NCBI GenBank assembly: GCA_029968055.1
Contig: JASCNX010000005.1
Location: forward strand, 186,001 to 250,000
Source of the DNA: Xenophilus aerolatus
Lineage (GTDB): Bacteria; Pseudomonadota; Gammaproteobacteria; Burkholderiales; Burkholderiaceae_C
DNA length: 64,000 nucleotides
Reading direction: 5' to 3'
Part shown: positions 8,970 to 17,217 of the stretch, piece by piece
Numbering within the stretch: position 1 is the first letter of the stretch
Layout of the letters: each line of letters opens with the position of its first letter
The notes under the pieces: generated by a model
Database searches by the model: none
Seen by the model: only the letters and a program-made list of their open reading frames with translations
Told to the model about the DNA's origin: nothing
Made by a program: the position numbers and the translations under genes

Positions 8970-10744
8970 GGGTTCTGTTCTTTGGCCAGGTTGTCCAGCA
9001 GGCGCTGGAAGGCTTCCACGGCGAGCTGCATGTCGTCGTTGGTGCTCATCTCGAGCGGGTTGTGGCTGATGCCGGAGTTGATGCCGCGCACGAAGAGCAT
9101 GGCCTGGGGCATGACCTCGTGCAGCTTCATCGCATCGTGGCCGGCGCCGCTGGGCATGCGAAAGAGCGGCACGCCCAGGGCATCGACGGCCTGTTCCCAG
9201 CGCCGTTGCCAGGCCGGGTTGCTCGGTGCGGCACTGGCGCGCATCGTTTCCTCGAGCGTGTAGCGCACGCCGCGGCGCGCGCAGATGTCCTTCAGCGCCG
9301 CCAGCACGTCGGCCACCACGGCGTCGCGCTGCGCATCGTTGGGCGCGCGGATGTCCAGGCTGAACTTGCAGTTGCCGGGCACGACGTTGATCGAGCCGTT
9401 GAGCACCTGCAGCATGCCCACGGTGGCGACCGAGTCGCTGTCGCGGCCGGCGCGTTGCTCGGCGAAGAGGATCAGCTCGGCGACGGCGCAGGCCGCATCG
9501 CGCCGGCGGTCCATCGGCGTGGTGCCGGCGTGGCTGGCCATGCCGATCACTTCGCCGACAAAGCGCACGCTGCCGTTGATGGACGTGACGATGCCCAGCG
9601 GCAGGTCCAGTTCGTTGAGCACCGGGCCCTGCTCGATGTGCACTTCGACGAAGCCGAGGTACTTCGACGGATCGCGCTGGATCTTCGCGATCTCCTCGGG
9701 CTTCAGGCCGGCGTGGGCCATGGCGTCGCGCATGGTCACGCCGTCTGCGTCCTGCTGGTCCAGCCAGGCCGGGTTGAAGTGCCCGATGAGCGCACCGGAG
9801 CCGAGGAAGGTGGCCTTGTAGCGCTGCCCCTCTTCCTCGGCGAAGCCCACCACCTCGAAGGCGAAGGGCAGGCGCCGGTTCAGGCGCTTGAGCTCGCGCA
9901 CGCAGGCCATGGGCACGAAGATGCCCAGGCGCCCGTCGTACTTGCCGCCGTTGCGCACGGTGTCGTAGTGGCTGCCGGTCAGCAGCGTCTTCGCACCCGG
10001 CGTGGCAGCTTCGTAACGCCCGACGACGTTGCCCACGGCATCGATCTCCACCGTGTCGAAGCCGCAGGCCCGCATGTCGGCCGCGATCTGCGCCGCGGCG
10101 GCGCGGTGGGCGTCGGTGAGGTAGGTGACCGTGAGCTGGCCCAGCTCGGCGTAGCCCGGGTCGGTGTGCACCGACAGCGCCTCCTGCCAGTCCCACACCA
10201 CGTTGCCCAGTTCGGGCGAGACGCCGAACTTGTCGTTCAAGCGGATCTCGGCGATGCGGTGGATGTTGCGCAGCGACTCGGCGCGCTCGAAGTCGGGATG
10301 GTGGTGCAGCCGGCGCTCGAAGGTGGCGATGATCTCCTTCTTCATGAGGCCGGTGCCGCGCGGCCCGCGCACCGCCAGGATGAAGGGGAAGCCGAACTTC
10401 TCGCCATAGGCCTGGTTGAGCGTGCGGATGTGCGCCAGCTCCTCGGCCGTGCAGTTCGTCAGGCCCGCCTTGCCTTGCTCGTTCGTGGATTCGGCCGTGA
10501 GCGTGTTGGCCTCCATCTGCTTGCCCGCGAGTTCCGGGTGCATGCGGATCAGCGTGAGCTGCCGCTCGGCCGGCGCGGTGGACACGGCCTGCGCCATCGC
10601 ATGCTTGAGGTGCTGCAGCGAGCGGAAGGGGCGCGCGGCGATCGCCTTCTCGGCCACCCAGGGCGAGTGCTCGTAGATGCCGTCGAGCAGCGCGACCGCC
10701 TCGGACGCGCTGGCGGCGTTGAGTTGTTCGATGGTGATGGGCAT
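8966..10744 (-). CDS. Fused OHCU decarboxylase (UraD) and allantoate amidohydrolase (AllC)
   Basis: A 592-residue bifunctional purine-catabolic enzyme. Residues 1-165 are UraD, which decarboxylates 2-oxo-4-hydroxy-4-carboxy-5-ureidoimidazoline to S-allantoin; visible family motifs are RMHPELAGK, FGFPFILAVRG and HRIAEIRLNDKF. Residues 175-592 are an M20/carbamoylase-type allantoate amidohydrolase, with metal ligands in GSHYDTVRNGGKYDGRLG, Glu pair in FAEEEGQRY, HIEQGPVLNE and SHNPLE. The two catalyse steps on either side of allantoinase. The gene starts one base after the PuuE stop (TGACATG, transcribed leftward) and overlaps the M20 gene, forming a tight puuE-uraD/allC-M20 operon. Confidence 0.93.
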   Translation of the reverse strand: MPITIEQLNAASASEAVALLDGIYEHSPWVAEKAIAARPFRSLQHLKHAMAQAVSTAPAERQLTLIRMHPELAGKQMEANTLTAESTNEQGKAGLTNCTAEELAHIRTLNQAYGEKFGFPFILAVRGPRGTGLMKKEIIATFERRLHHHPDFERAESLRNIHRIAEIRLNDKFGVSPELGNVVWDWQEALSVHTDPGYAELGQLTVTYLTDAHRAAAAQIAADMRACGFDTVEIDAVGNVVGRYEAATPGAKTLLTGSHYDTVRNGGKYDGRLGIFVPMACVRELKRLNRRLPFAFEVVGFAEEEGQRYKATFLGSGALIGHFNPAWLDQQDADGVTMRDAMAHAGLKPEEIAKIQRDPSKYLGFVEVHIEQGPVLNELDLPLGIVTSINGSVRFVGEVIGMASHAGTTPMDRRRDAACAVAELILFAEQRAGRDSDSVATVGMLQVLNGSINVVPGNCKFSLDIRAPNDAQRDAVVADVLAALKDICARRGVRYTLEETMRASAAPSNPAWQRRWEQAVDALGVPLFRMPSGAGHDAMKLHEVMPQAMLFVRGINSGISHNPLEMSTNDDMQLAVEAFQRLLDNLAKEQNP

Positions 10745-10745
10745 G

Positions 10746-11699
10746 TCAGGCCTTCGGCTGGGGCTGGTACGGGTGCACCTTCTTCCAGTGCTGCGCGATG
10801 TCGATGCGGCGGCAGACCCACACGCGCTCGTGCTTCTGGATGTGGTCCAGAAAGCGCTGCAGCGCGCCGATGCGGCCCGGCTTGCCGAGCAGGCGGCAGT
10901 GCATGCCGATGCTCATCATCTTGGGCGCGTCCTCGCCCTCGGCATAGAGCGCGTCGAAGCTGTCGCGCAGGTAGGTGAAGAAGTGCTCGCCGGTGTTGAA
11001 GCCCTGCGCCTGCACGAAGCGCATGTCGTTGCAATCGAGCGAGTAGGGCACCACCAGGTGGGGTGCAACGCTGCCGTCGGTCTTGGTGACTTCGGTCCAG
11101 AAGGGCAGGTCGTCGCCGTAGTAGTCGCTGTCGTACTCGTAGTCGCCGCGGTCGACCACCAGGCGGCGGGTGTTGGGGCTGTCGCGGCCGGTGTACCAGC
11201 CCTGCGGCCACTGGCCGCCGGTCATGTCGCGCAGCACGTGCGTGGCCAGCTCCATGTGCCGGCGCTCGTAGCTCTCGGGGATGTTCTGGTAGTGGATCCA
11301 GCGCAGGCCGTGGTTGGCGATCTCGTAGCCGTTCTTCACGAAGACGTCGAGCAGCTCGGGGTAGCGCTGCACCGCCATGCCCACCGCGAAGATGGTCATC
11401 GGCAGGCCGCGCTTCTCGAACTCGCGCAGGATGCGCCACACGCCGGCGCGCGAGCCGTACTCGTACATCGACTCCATGGTCATGTGGCGGTTCTCGTAGG
11501 CCGCGGCCGTGACCATTTCCGACAGGAAGGTCTCGGTGGCCGCGTCGCCGTGCAGCGGGCTGTTCTCGCCGCCTTCCTCGTAGTTGAGGACGAAGTTCAC
11601 CGCGATCTTCGCGCGGCCGGGCCACTGGGCATGCGGCACGTCGCGGCCGTAGCCGACCATGTCGCGCGGGTAGGGCAGGTTGCTAGTGTCTTCACTCAT
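10746..11699 (-). CDS. puuE: Allantoinase PuuE, polysaccharide-deacetylase type
   Basis: A 317-residue cofactor-light allantoinase that opens the hydantoin ring of S-allantoin to allantoate. It belongs to the polysaccharide deacetylase fold, not the amidohydrolase fold. Characteristic stretches are YPRDMVGYGRDVPHAQWPG at the N-terminus, NFVLNYEEGGENSPLHGD, GYEIANHGLRWIHYQN and the Asp/Tyr-rich DYEYDSDYYGDDLPF. It is the first gene of the leftward operon with the UraD-AllC fusion and the M20 hydrolase, and lies 30 bases downstream of the GntR regulator on the same strand, so the regulator may be co-transcribed with it. Confidence 0.93.
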   Translation of the reverse strand: MSEDTSNLPYPRDMVGYGRDVPHAQWPGRAKIAVNFVLNYEEGGENSPLHGDAATETFLSEMVTAAAYENRHMTMESMYEYGSRAGVWRILREFEKRGLPMTIFAVGMAVQRYPELLDVFVKNGYEIANHGLRWIHYQNIPESYERRHMELATHVLRDMTGGQWPQGWYTGRDSPNTRRLVVDRGDYEYDSDYYGDDLPFWTEVTKTDGSVAPHLVVPYSLDCNDMRFVQAQGFNTGEHFFTYLRDSFDALYAEGEDAPKMMSIGMHCRLLGKPGRIGALQRFLDHIQKHERVWVCRRIDIAQHWKKVHPYQPQPKA

Positions 11700-11729
11700 G
11701 TCGATCGGCTTTCTCGATGCGGGCGGGGG

Positions 11730-12395
11730 TCAGGAGAGGGCGAGCGACACGTCGCTCGTGGGCACCTTGCGGTCGAAGGTCAGGTTGGCCTCGACGTTCA
11801 GCAGGTGATCGGTCATCAGGCGCACGGCGCGGTCTTCGTCCTTGGCGGCCAGCGCCCTCACGATGTCGGCGTGCTCGTCGTTGGAATGCTCGGCGGCGCT
11901 GGTGCTCTGGTACATCAGCGTGATGAGGGCGCAGCGCGAGATCAGCTCGCCCAGCATCTGCGCCAGCACCTGGTTGCCCATGAGCTCGGCCATGCGCACG
12001 TGGAAATCGCCGAGCAGCTCGGTGCGGCCGGAGACGTCCTCGCCGGCCACGGCCGAACGCTCGAGCGCGACGTGTTCCTTCAGCGCCTTGATCTTGGCGG
12101 GCGTGACGGTGCGCACGAACTCGCGCGTCATCTCGGCCTCGAGCATGCGGCGCACCGCGAACACCTGCCGCGCCTCGTCGGCCGCGGGCGCCGCCACGAA
12201 GGCGCCGCGCGCGGGCTCCAGCCGGATCAGCCGGTTCTGCGACAGCTGGAACAGCGCCTGGCGCACCAGCGTGCGCGAAACGCCGAAGTGGTCGGCCAGC
12301 TTCTGTTCGGCGAGCTTGCTCCCCGGCTGCAGCCGGTGCTCCACAATGGCCTTGGTCAGGGCATCGACGATCGCGCGGGTCGTGGTCGGCTCCAT
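11730..12395 (-). CDS. GntR-family regulator, FadR/FCD subfamily, of purine genes
   Basis: A 221-residue transcription factor. The winged helix-turn-helix covers residues about 8-70 (AIVEHRLQPGSKLAEQKLADHFGVSRTLV in sequence terms, split by short linkers) and the rest is an all-helical FCD ligand domain with the metal-binding His/Asp pattern DFHVRMAEL and NDEHADIVRAL. It lies between the allantoin operon and divergent hiuH. A TGTATACA palindrome just upstream of its start, repeated upstream of puuD, fits the GT-AC operator type of this subfamily. The ATG at 12395 was chosen because the upstream extension runs into the operator. Confidence 0.9.
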   Translation of the reverse strand: MEPTTTRAIVDALTKAIVEHRLQPGSKLAEQKLADHFGVSRTLVRQALFQLSQNRLIRLEPARGAFVAAPAADEARQVFAVRRMLEAEMTREFVRTVTPAKIKALKEHVALERSAVAGEDVSGRTELLGDFHVRMAELMGNQVLAQMLGELISRCALITLMYQSTSAAEHSNDEHADIVRALAAKDEDRAVRLMTDHLLNVEANLTFDRKVPTSDVSLALS

Positions 12396-12424
12396 GCAGG
12401 GAATGATAGTGCTGCACGGCAAAT

Positions 12425-12435
12425 CTGTATACACT
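12425..12435. promoter_or_regulatory. Putative GntR operator between gntR and hiuH
   Basis: CTGTATACACT contains the 8-bp palindrome TGTATACA (12426-12433) in the 94-base divergent region. The identical 11-mer occurs at 14366-14376 upstream of puuD. FadR-subfamily GntR proteins typically bind GT-N-AC palindromes. It could equally be a shared -10 element. Confidence 0.6.
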
Positions 12436-12489
12436 TTTGTCGACCGAACCTCATCATCATCGAATCTTCAGCCAGCAAGGAGTAGCCCC

Positions 12490-12840
12490 ATGGGCCTGAG
12501 CACCCACGTACTGGACACGATGCACGGCTGCCCCGCCGCGGGCATGGACGTCGCGCTCTACACCACCGAGGGCGAGTCGGCCACGCTGGTGCGCCGCTTC
12601 ACGCTGAACCAGGACGGGCGCAGCGATTCGCCGCTGTACGACAACAGCACGCTCAAGGTCGGCACCTACCGGCTGGTGTTCGACGTGGCGGGCTATTTCG
12701 CGGCGCGGGGCGTCGCATTGCCGCAGCCCAATTTCCTGAACCGGGTGGCGCTGGACTTCGGCGTGGCGCACACCGACCAGCACTACCACGTGCCGTTGCT
12801 GGTGAGTCCGTGGAGCTATTCCACGTACCGCGGCTCCTGA
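12490..12840 (+). CDS. hiuH: 5-hydroxyisourate hydrolase
   Basis: A 116-residue transthyretin-like protein that hydrolyses 5-hydroxyisourate, the product of urate oxidation, to OHCU, the UraD substrate. The N-terminal motif LSTHVLDTMHGCPA, the Arg and His positions (LVRRFTLNQDGR, DQHYHVPLLVSPWSYSTYRGS) and the invariant C-terminal YRGS are all present. AAGGAG lies 9 bases before the ATG. It is transcribed divergently from the GntR gene and converges on a lipoprotein gene. Cytoplasmic; no signal peptide is seen, unlike some gammaproteobacterial periplasmic copies. Confidence 0.95.
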   Translation: MGLSTHVLDTMHGCPAAGMDVALYTTEGESATLVRRFTLNQDGRSDSPLYDNSTLKVGTYRLVFDVAGYFAARGVALPQPNFLNRVALDFGVAHTDQHYHVPLLVSPWSYSTYRGS

Positions 12841-12916
12841 GCGGCGCATGGCCGGATCGGGCCGCAGCAGTTGCCGGCCGGGCGCCGAAGGCCGCCCCGC
12901 CGATCGAAGGCCGCCG

Positions 12917-13417
12917 TCAGGGCGCGGCCTGCAGCTGCCCTTCGCTCAGCGTGTCGAGCTGGAAGCGGCCGCTCTCGTCCCACAGCCAGGTGTCGGTCCA
13001 CACGACGGCGCCGAGCCGCGGGGACACCGGGTAGGGCGCTGCCGCGAGCACCGTCCGCTCGATGCCCGCGATGGCGTCGGGCGCGTGCTGGGGTGCGCGA
13101 AGCCAGTGCAGCGATCGCACCTGCCCGGCCGAGTCGATGCTGACCTGCAGCGTGCCGATGGCATAGAGCAGCGGCGGCAGCTGCCCGCGGTAGATGCGGC
13201 TGCCGTTGAGTGCGTAGACGTGACGCGCGGCATCGCGCCGGTAGTCGCGCGCGCTGGCGGCGCTGGAACTGCCCGCCCGGCCGCCCGAGGCGGTGGGCGC
13301 GGCATCGGACAGCTGGCCGGCAACCTTGCCGCCGGTGCCGCAGCCGGCGAGCCACAGGGCGGCGAGCAGTGCCGCGCCCAGGCAGAGGCGGCGGATCGGG
13401 GTGGACGAACGCATCAT
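12917..13417 (-). CDS. Hypothetical lipoprotein
   Basis: A 166-residue predicted lipoprotein: MMRSSTPIRRLCLGAALLAALW is a signal peptide and LAGC the lipobox. After a Ser/Ala/Gly-rich linker the mature part (from about DYRRDAARHVYALNG) contains alternating strands such as LYAIGTLQVSIDSAGQVRSLHWLRAP, reminiscent of the TonB C-terminal-like fold, but I do not assign a family. It sits between hiuH and xdhC, divergent from xdhC, without evident purine link. The start could be either of two adjacent Met codons (13417 or 13414). Confidence 0.72.
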   Translation of the reverse strand: MMRSSTPIRRLCLGAALLAALWLAGCGTGGKVAGQLSDAAPTASGGRAGSSSAASARDYRRDAARHVYALNGSRIYRGQLPPLLYAIGTLQVSIDSAGQVRSLHWLRAPQHAPDAIAGIERTVLAAAPYPVSPRLGAVVWTDTWLWDESGRFQLDTLSEGQLQAAP

Positions 13418-13482
13418 GCGCGGGGTTATACCTGCTGGCCGCCAGCGCATGGTGACCGAAGGTGTCGCGCAGGGGCTCGCCG

Positions 13483-14313
13483 ATGACGGCCGGCGTGGGC
13501 GCACTCGACCAGTGCCTGGCGCGGCTGGCGCACGAAGACGGCGTGCTGGTGCGCGTCGATGCCACGCAGGGCTCGGCCCCGCGCGAGGCCGGAACCTGGA
13601 TGGCCGTGTGGCGCGACGCGCTCACCGGCACCATCGGCGGCGGGCAGCTCGAATTCCAGGCTATCCAGGCGGCGCGTGCGCTGCTCGACGGCGGCGAGGC
13701 TGCGCCGCCCGAGGCGGCGCCCCTGCGCTACCCCCTCGGCCCCAGCCTGGGGCAGTGCTGCGGCGGCGTCGTGTTCCTGCGCTACGAGCGCATCGGCGCT
13801 GCCGACGCCGGCCGGCTGCGGCGCGAACTCACCGAACATCTGCGGCCGGTGGCGCTCTTCGGCGGCGGCCATGTGGGCGCCGCCATTGCGCGCTTGCTGT
13901 CGACGCTGCCCTATGCGGTGCGCTGGATCGACAGCCGTGACGGCGTGTTCCCGGCCGCACTGCCGGCCCAGGTCCACACCGAGCACAGCGAGCCGGTGCA
14001 GGACGCGGTCGCCGACCTGCCGGCCGGCTCGCACGTGCTCGTCATGAGCTTCAGCCACGCCGAGGACCTGGACATCGTCATCGCCTGCCTCAAGCGCCTG
14101 CGCGAGCGCGACGACCTGCCCTACGTGGGCCTCATCGGCAGCAGGACCAAGTGGGCCACCTTCCGCCATCGCCTGGAGGCGCGCGGCTTCACCGCGGCGG
14201 AGATGGACCGCATCACCTGCCCCATCGGCATCCCCGGCATCACCGGCAAGGAGCCCGAGGTGATCGCGGTGGCGGTGGCGGCACAGTTATTGCAAATTCA
14301 CGCACGGGCCTAG
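13483..14313 (+). CDS. xdhC: Xanthine dehydrogenase accessory protein XdhC
   Basis: A 276-residue chaperone that binds and sulfurates the molybdenum cofactor before insertion into xanthine dehydrogenase. The N-terminal domain has DATQGSAPREAGTWMAV and IGGGQLEFQAI with a conserved CCGG (GQCCGGVV). The C-terminal Rossmann-like part begins at VALFGGGHVGAAIA and ends GLIGSRTKWATFRHRL and CPIGIPGITGKEPEVIAVAVAAQLL. I chose the ATG at 13483 with AGGGG upstream; an in-frame GTG at 13462 is possible. Unusually, the enzyme it serves (xdhA-xdhB) lies 23 kb away in this window. Confidence 0.93.
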   Translation: MTAGVGALDQCLARLAHEDGVLVRVDATQGSAPREAGTWMAVWRDALTGTIGGGQLEFQAIQAARALLDGGEAAPPEAAPLRYPLGPSLGQCCGGVVFLRYERIGAADAGRLRRELTEHLRPVALFGGGHVGAAIARLLSTLPYAVRWIDSRDGVFPAALPAQVHTEHSEPVQDAVADLPAGSHVLVMSFSHAEDLDIVIACLKRLRERDDLPYVGLIGSRTKWATFRHRLEARGFTAAEMDRITCPIGIPGITGKEPEVIAVAVAAQLLQIHARA

Positions 14314-14365
14314 GGTTTCCCACAGCAGGGCGCCGATCAAAAAAATCACGATGCAAGCGCCCGAA

Positions 14366-14376
14366 CTGTATACACT
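14366..14376. promoter_or_regulatory. Putative GntR operator upstream of puuD
   Basis: A second exact copy of CTGTATACACT, 137 bases ahead of puuD in the gap after xdhC. Its match to the site at 12425-12435 suggests that urate oxidase and HIU hydrolase share one regulator. Confidence 0.6.
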
Positions 14377-14512
14377 CCAGTCCACAACACGCCGCAGCGG
14401 AGCGCGATGCATCCCCACGATGCCGACGTTCGCGGCCCTTTCTCTGCTCACAGAGCCCGCGGTGGTGAGCAGGCCGGAATGCGGCGCCATGGTGCGCCGC
14501 GAGGGTTGAGCG

Positions 14513-15718
14513 ATGGAAAGCTATTACCTCGACTGGGCCAACCTGCTGCTGCGCTGGGTCCACGTCATCACCGCGATCGCATGGATCGGCGCGTCCTTCT
14601 ACTTCGTGATGCTGGACAACAGCCTCGAGAAGCCGCAGGACCAGGAGTCTCTCGACAAGGGCGTGGGCGGCGAGCAGTGGGCCGTGCACGGCGGCGGCTT
14701 CTACAACATGCAGAAGTACCTGCTGGCGCCCAGGAAGCTGCCCGACCACCTGCACTGGTCGTACTGGGAGAGCTACTCCACCTGGATCTCGGGCTTCACG
14801 CTGTTCACGATGTCCTATCTGTGGAACGCGAGCACCTACCTGATCGACAAGTCCAAGATGGACTGGCAGCCCGGCGCCGCCATCGGCGTGGCGCTGGCCT
14901 TCTTCGTCGTCTTCTGGATGGTGTACGACGGCATCTGCCAGATCTTCGGCCGCCGAAAGAACGGCGACACCGTCGTCGGCGTGCTGGTCGCGCTCTTCAT
15001 CGCCTTCGCGACCTGGCTGGCCTGCCAGTGGTTCGCCGGCCGCGCGGCCTTCCTGCTGGTGGGCGCGATGATGGCCACCACCATGAGCGCCAACGTGTTC
15101 TTCTGGATCATCCCCGGCCAGCGCAAGAACGTGGCGGCGCTGCGCGAGGGCAAGCCGGTCGACCCGGTGCACGGCCAGCGCGGCAAGCAGCGCAGCGTGC
15201 ACAACACGTATTTCACGCTGCCGGTGCTGTTCGCGATGCTGAGCAACCACTACAGCTTCACCTACACGCACAAGTACAACTGGATCGTGCTGCTGCTCAT
15301 CATGCTCGGCGGCGCGGCGATCCGGCAGTTCTTCGTGGTGCGGCACCGCTTCAAGCTGGGCAACGCGAAGAACCCGCTGCCCTATGCGCTCTTCGGCATC
15401 GCCGTTCTGGGCCTGACCATCGTGTGGATGAAGCCCGAGCCGGTGGCTGCGCCCGCGCCGTCGGCCGCCGCCGCGCCGGTGTCCTATGCCGAGGTGCAGA
15501 AGGTGCTGGAACAGCGCTGCTACATGTGCCACGGCGCCGCCGTGCAGATGAAGAACGTGCGCCTGGACACGCCCGACCAGGTGGCCGCGCATGCACAGGC
15601 CGTCTACCAGCAGGTGGTCGTGACCAAGATCATGCCGATGAACAACGCCACCGGCATCACCGATGCCGAGCGCGCGCTGGTCGGCAAGTGGTTCAACAGC
15701 GGCGCCAAGACGAACTGA
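14513..15718 (+). CDS. puuD: Membrane urate oxidase (urate hydroxylase) PuuD with cytochrome c domain
   Basis: A 401-residue inner-membrane enzyme that oxidises urate to 5-hydroxyisourate and passes electrons to the respiratory chain, replacing soluble uricase. The N-terminal part starts WANLLLRWVHVITAIAWIG and holds about eight membrane helices with conserved His (WVHVITA, NHYSFTYTHKYNW). The C-terminal periplasmic cytochrome c domain has the haem motif CYMCH at residues 336-340 and a likely axial Met later (TKIMPMNNATGITDAE). This architecture is that of the PuuD family described by Doniselli and colleagues. It converges on the 8-oxoguanine deaminase gene across a perfect palindrome. Confidence 0.94.
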   Translation: MESYYLDWANLLLRWVHVITAIAWIGASFYFVMLDNSLEKPQDQESLDKGVGGEQWAVHGGGFYNMQKYLLAPRKLPDHLHWSYWESYSTWISGFTLFTMSYLWNASTYLIDKSKMDWQPGAAIGVALAFFVVFWMVYDGICQIFGRRKNGDTVVGVLVALFIAFATWLACQWFAGRAAFLLVGAMMATTMSANVFFWIIPGQRKNVAALREGKPVDPVHGQRGKQRSVHNTYFTLPVLFAMLSNHYSFTYTHKYNWIVLLLIMLGGAAIRQFFVVRHRFKLGNAKNPLPYALFGIAVLGLTIVWMKPEPVAAPAPSAAAAPVSYAEVQKVLEQRCYMCHGAAVQMKNVRLDTPDQVAAHAQAVYQQVVVTKIMPMNNATGITDAERALVGKWFNSGAKTN

Positions 15719-15746
15719 TGTGCGGCCGCCGCGGCGGCCGCACATC
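15717..15746. repeat. Perfect 30-bp palindrome at a convergent gene junction
   Basis: GATGTGCGGCCGCC, then GC, then the exact reverse complement. It starts inside the puuD stop codon and ends 6 bases before the stop of the leftward deaminase. The RNA from either strand would form a very stable GC-rich hairpin, so a bidirectional terminator is the simplest reading, although no T-tract follows. Confidence 0.85.
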
Positions 15747-15752
15747 GGGCAC

Positions 15753-17171
15753 TCAACGCGCGGCTTCCGCCAATTCCACTGCGAGCCGGTTGTGACGCTC
15801 GACCAGCGGTTCCAGCTCGACGGTGGCCAGGCGCCCTTCGCGCACCACCACCTGTCCGTTGACCACCGTGTACGCCGCCTGCGGGCTGGCGCACATCAGC
15901 AGGCTCGCGACCGGGTCGTGCACCGCGCCGCCGGCGAAGGCGAGTGTGCGCAGATCGAACATCGCCAGGTCGGCGCACATGCCGGGCGCCAGGTGGCCGA
16001 TGTCGCTGCGGCCCAGCACCTGCGCGCCGCCGCGGGTGGCCACCTCGAGCACGTTGCGCGCCGTCATCTCGGCCGGGCCGTGGTCGCAGCCGAAATCCCA
16101 ACGGCCATCGGGCCCGATGGCCGGGGCGTCCAGCGAGCGCCGCACGCGTGCCAGCAGCAGCGCCTGCCGCGCCTCGCCCACCATGTGCGCGCCGTCGTTG
16201 CTGGCGCTGCCGTCCACGCCCAGGCCCACGGGCACGCCGGCGTCGAGCATCTGCCGCAGCGGTGCGATGCCCGAGGCCAGCCGCATGTTGCTGCAGGGGC
16301 AGTGGGCCACGCCGGTGTGCGTGCGCGCGAAGAGCCCGATGCCCGGTGCGTCGAGCTTCACGCAGTGCGCATGCCACACGTCGTCGCCCAGCCAGCCCAG
16401 GTCCTGCGCGTACTCGGCCGGCGTGCAGCCGAATTTCTCGCGCGTGTAGGCGATGTCGTGGTCGTTCTCGGCCAGGTGGGTGTGCAGGCGCACCTTGTAG
16501 GCCCGCGCGAGCCGGGCCGACTCGCGCATCAGGTCGCGGCTCACCGAGAAGGGCGAGCACGGCGCCACCGCCACGTTCACCATCGCGCCGTGCGCGCGGT
16601 CGTGCCAGCGCTCGATGAGGCGCTGCGTCTCGGCCAGGATGGCGTCTTCCTTCTCGACCACGCCGTCGGGCGGCAGGCCGCCCTGCGATTCGCCCAGGCT
16701 CATGCTGCCGCGCGATGCGGTGAAGCGCATGCCGATGCGCTGCGCGGCCTCGATGCTGTCCTCGAGGTTGATGCCGTTGGGATAGATGTAGAGGTGGTCG
16801 CTGCTGGTGGTGCAGCCCGAGAGCAGCAGTTCGGCCATCGCCACCTGCGTCGAGACCTGCACCATCTCCGGCGTCAGTCCGGCCCAGATCGGGTACAGCC
16901 CGCGCAGCCAGCCGAAGAGCTCGGCGTCCTGTGTCGCGGGGATCGCCCGGGTCAGCGACTGCGTCATGTGATGATGCGTGTTGACCATGCCCGGCATGAC
17001 CAGGTGGCCGCGCGCATCGATCACCTCGTCGGCCTCGGCGGGCAGATCCGCCGCCGGGCCGATGGCCGCGATGCGATGCCCGTCCACCAGCACCGAGGCG
17101 CCGCGCAGCTCGCGCCGCTGATCGTCGAAGGTGGCAACGCAGTCGGCGTTGTGGACCAGCAAGGTCGTCAT
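15753..17171 (-). CDS. 8-oxoguanine deaminase-like amidohydrolase
   Basis: A 472-residue amidohydrolase of the cytosine/guanine/atrazine deaminase group. Zinc ligands are visible in NTHHHMTQS, HLAEND, HAHCV and GVDGSASND. HHHMTQSLTRAIPATQDAELFGWL and PCSNMRLASGIAPLRQML closely match proteins characterised as 8-oxoguanine deaminase, which convert 8-oxoguanine to urate; hydroxyatrazine-type substrates are the alternative. A product of urate fits its place beside puuD. The ATG at 17171 has AAAGG upstream. It is divergent from the glycerate kinase gene across only 46 bases. Confidence 0.87.
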   Translation of the reverse strand: MTTLLVHNADCVATFDDQRRELRGASVLVDGHRIAAIGPAADLPAEADEVIDARGHLVMPGMVNTHHHMTQSLTRAIPATQDAELFGWLRGLYPIWAGLTPEMVQVSTQVAMAELLLSGCTTSSDHLYIYPNGINLEDSIEAAQRIGMRFTASRGSMSLGESQGGLPPDGVVEKEDAILAETQRLIERWHDRAHGAMVNVAVAPCSPFSVSRDLMRESARLARAYKVRLHTHLAENDHDIAYTREKFGCTPAEYAQDLGWLGDDVWHAHCVKLDAPGIGLFARTHTGVAHCPCSNMRLASGIAPLRQMLDAGVPVGLGVDGSASNDGAHMVGEARQALLLARVRRSLDAPAIGPDGRWDFGCDHGPAEMTARNVLEVATRGGAQVLGRSDIGHLAPGMCADLAMFDLRTLAFAGGAVHDPVASLLMCASPQAAYTVVNGQVVVREGRLATVELEPLVERHNRLAVELAEAAR

Positions 17172-17217
17172 TGAGCAAAGCCTTTTCTTGTCGTCGAACA
17201 AAAACGGAGACCCGACC

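Noticed and set aside
7722-10196. An 824-residue leftward protein joining the UraD-AllC region to the M20 gene
   Set aside because: Its first half is an out-of-frame translation of AllC without motifs; the M20 protein starts at 8969 with an ATGA overlap.
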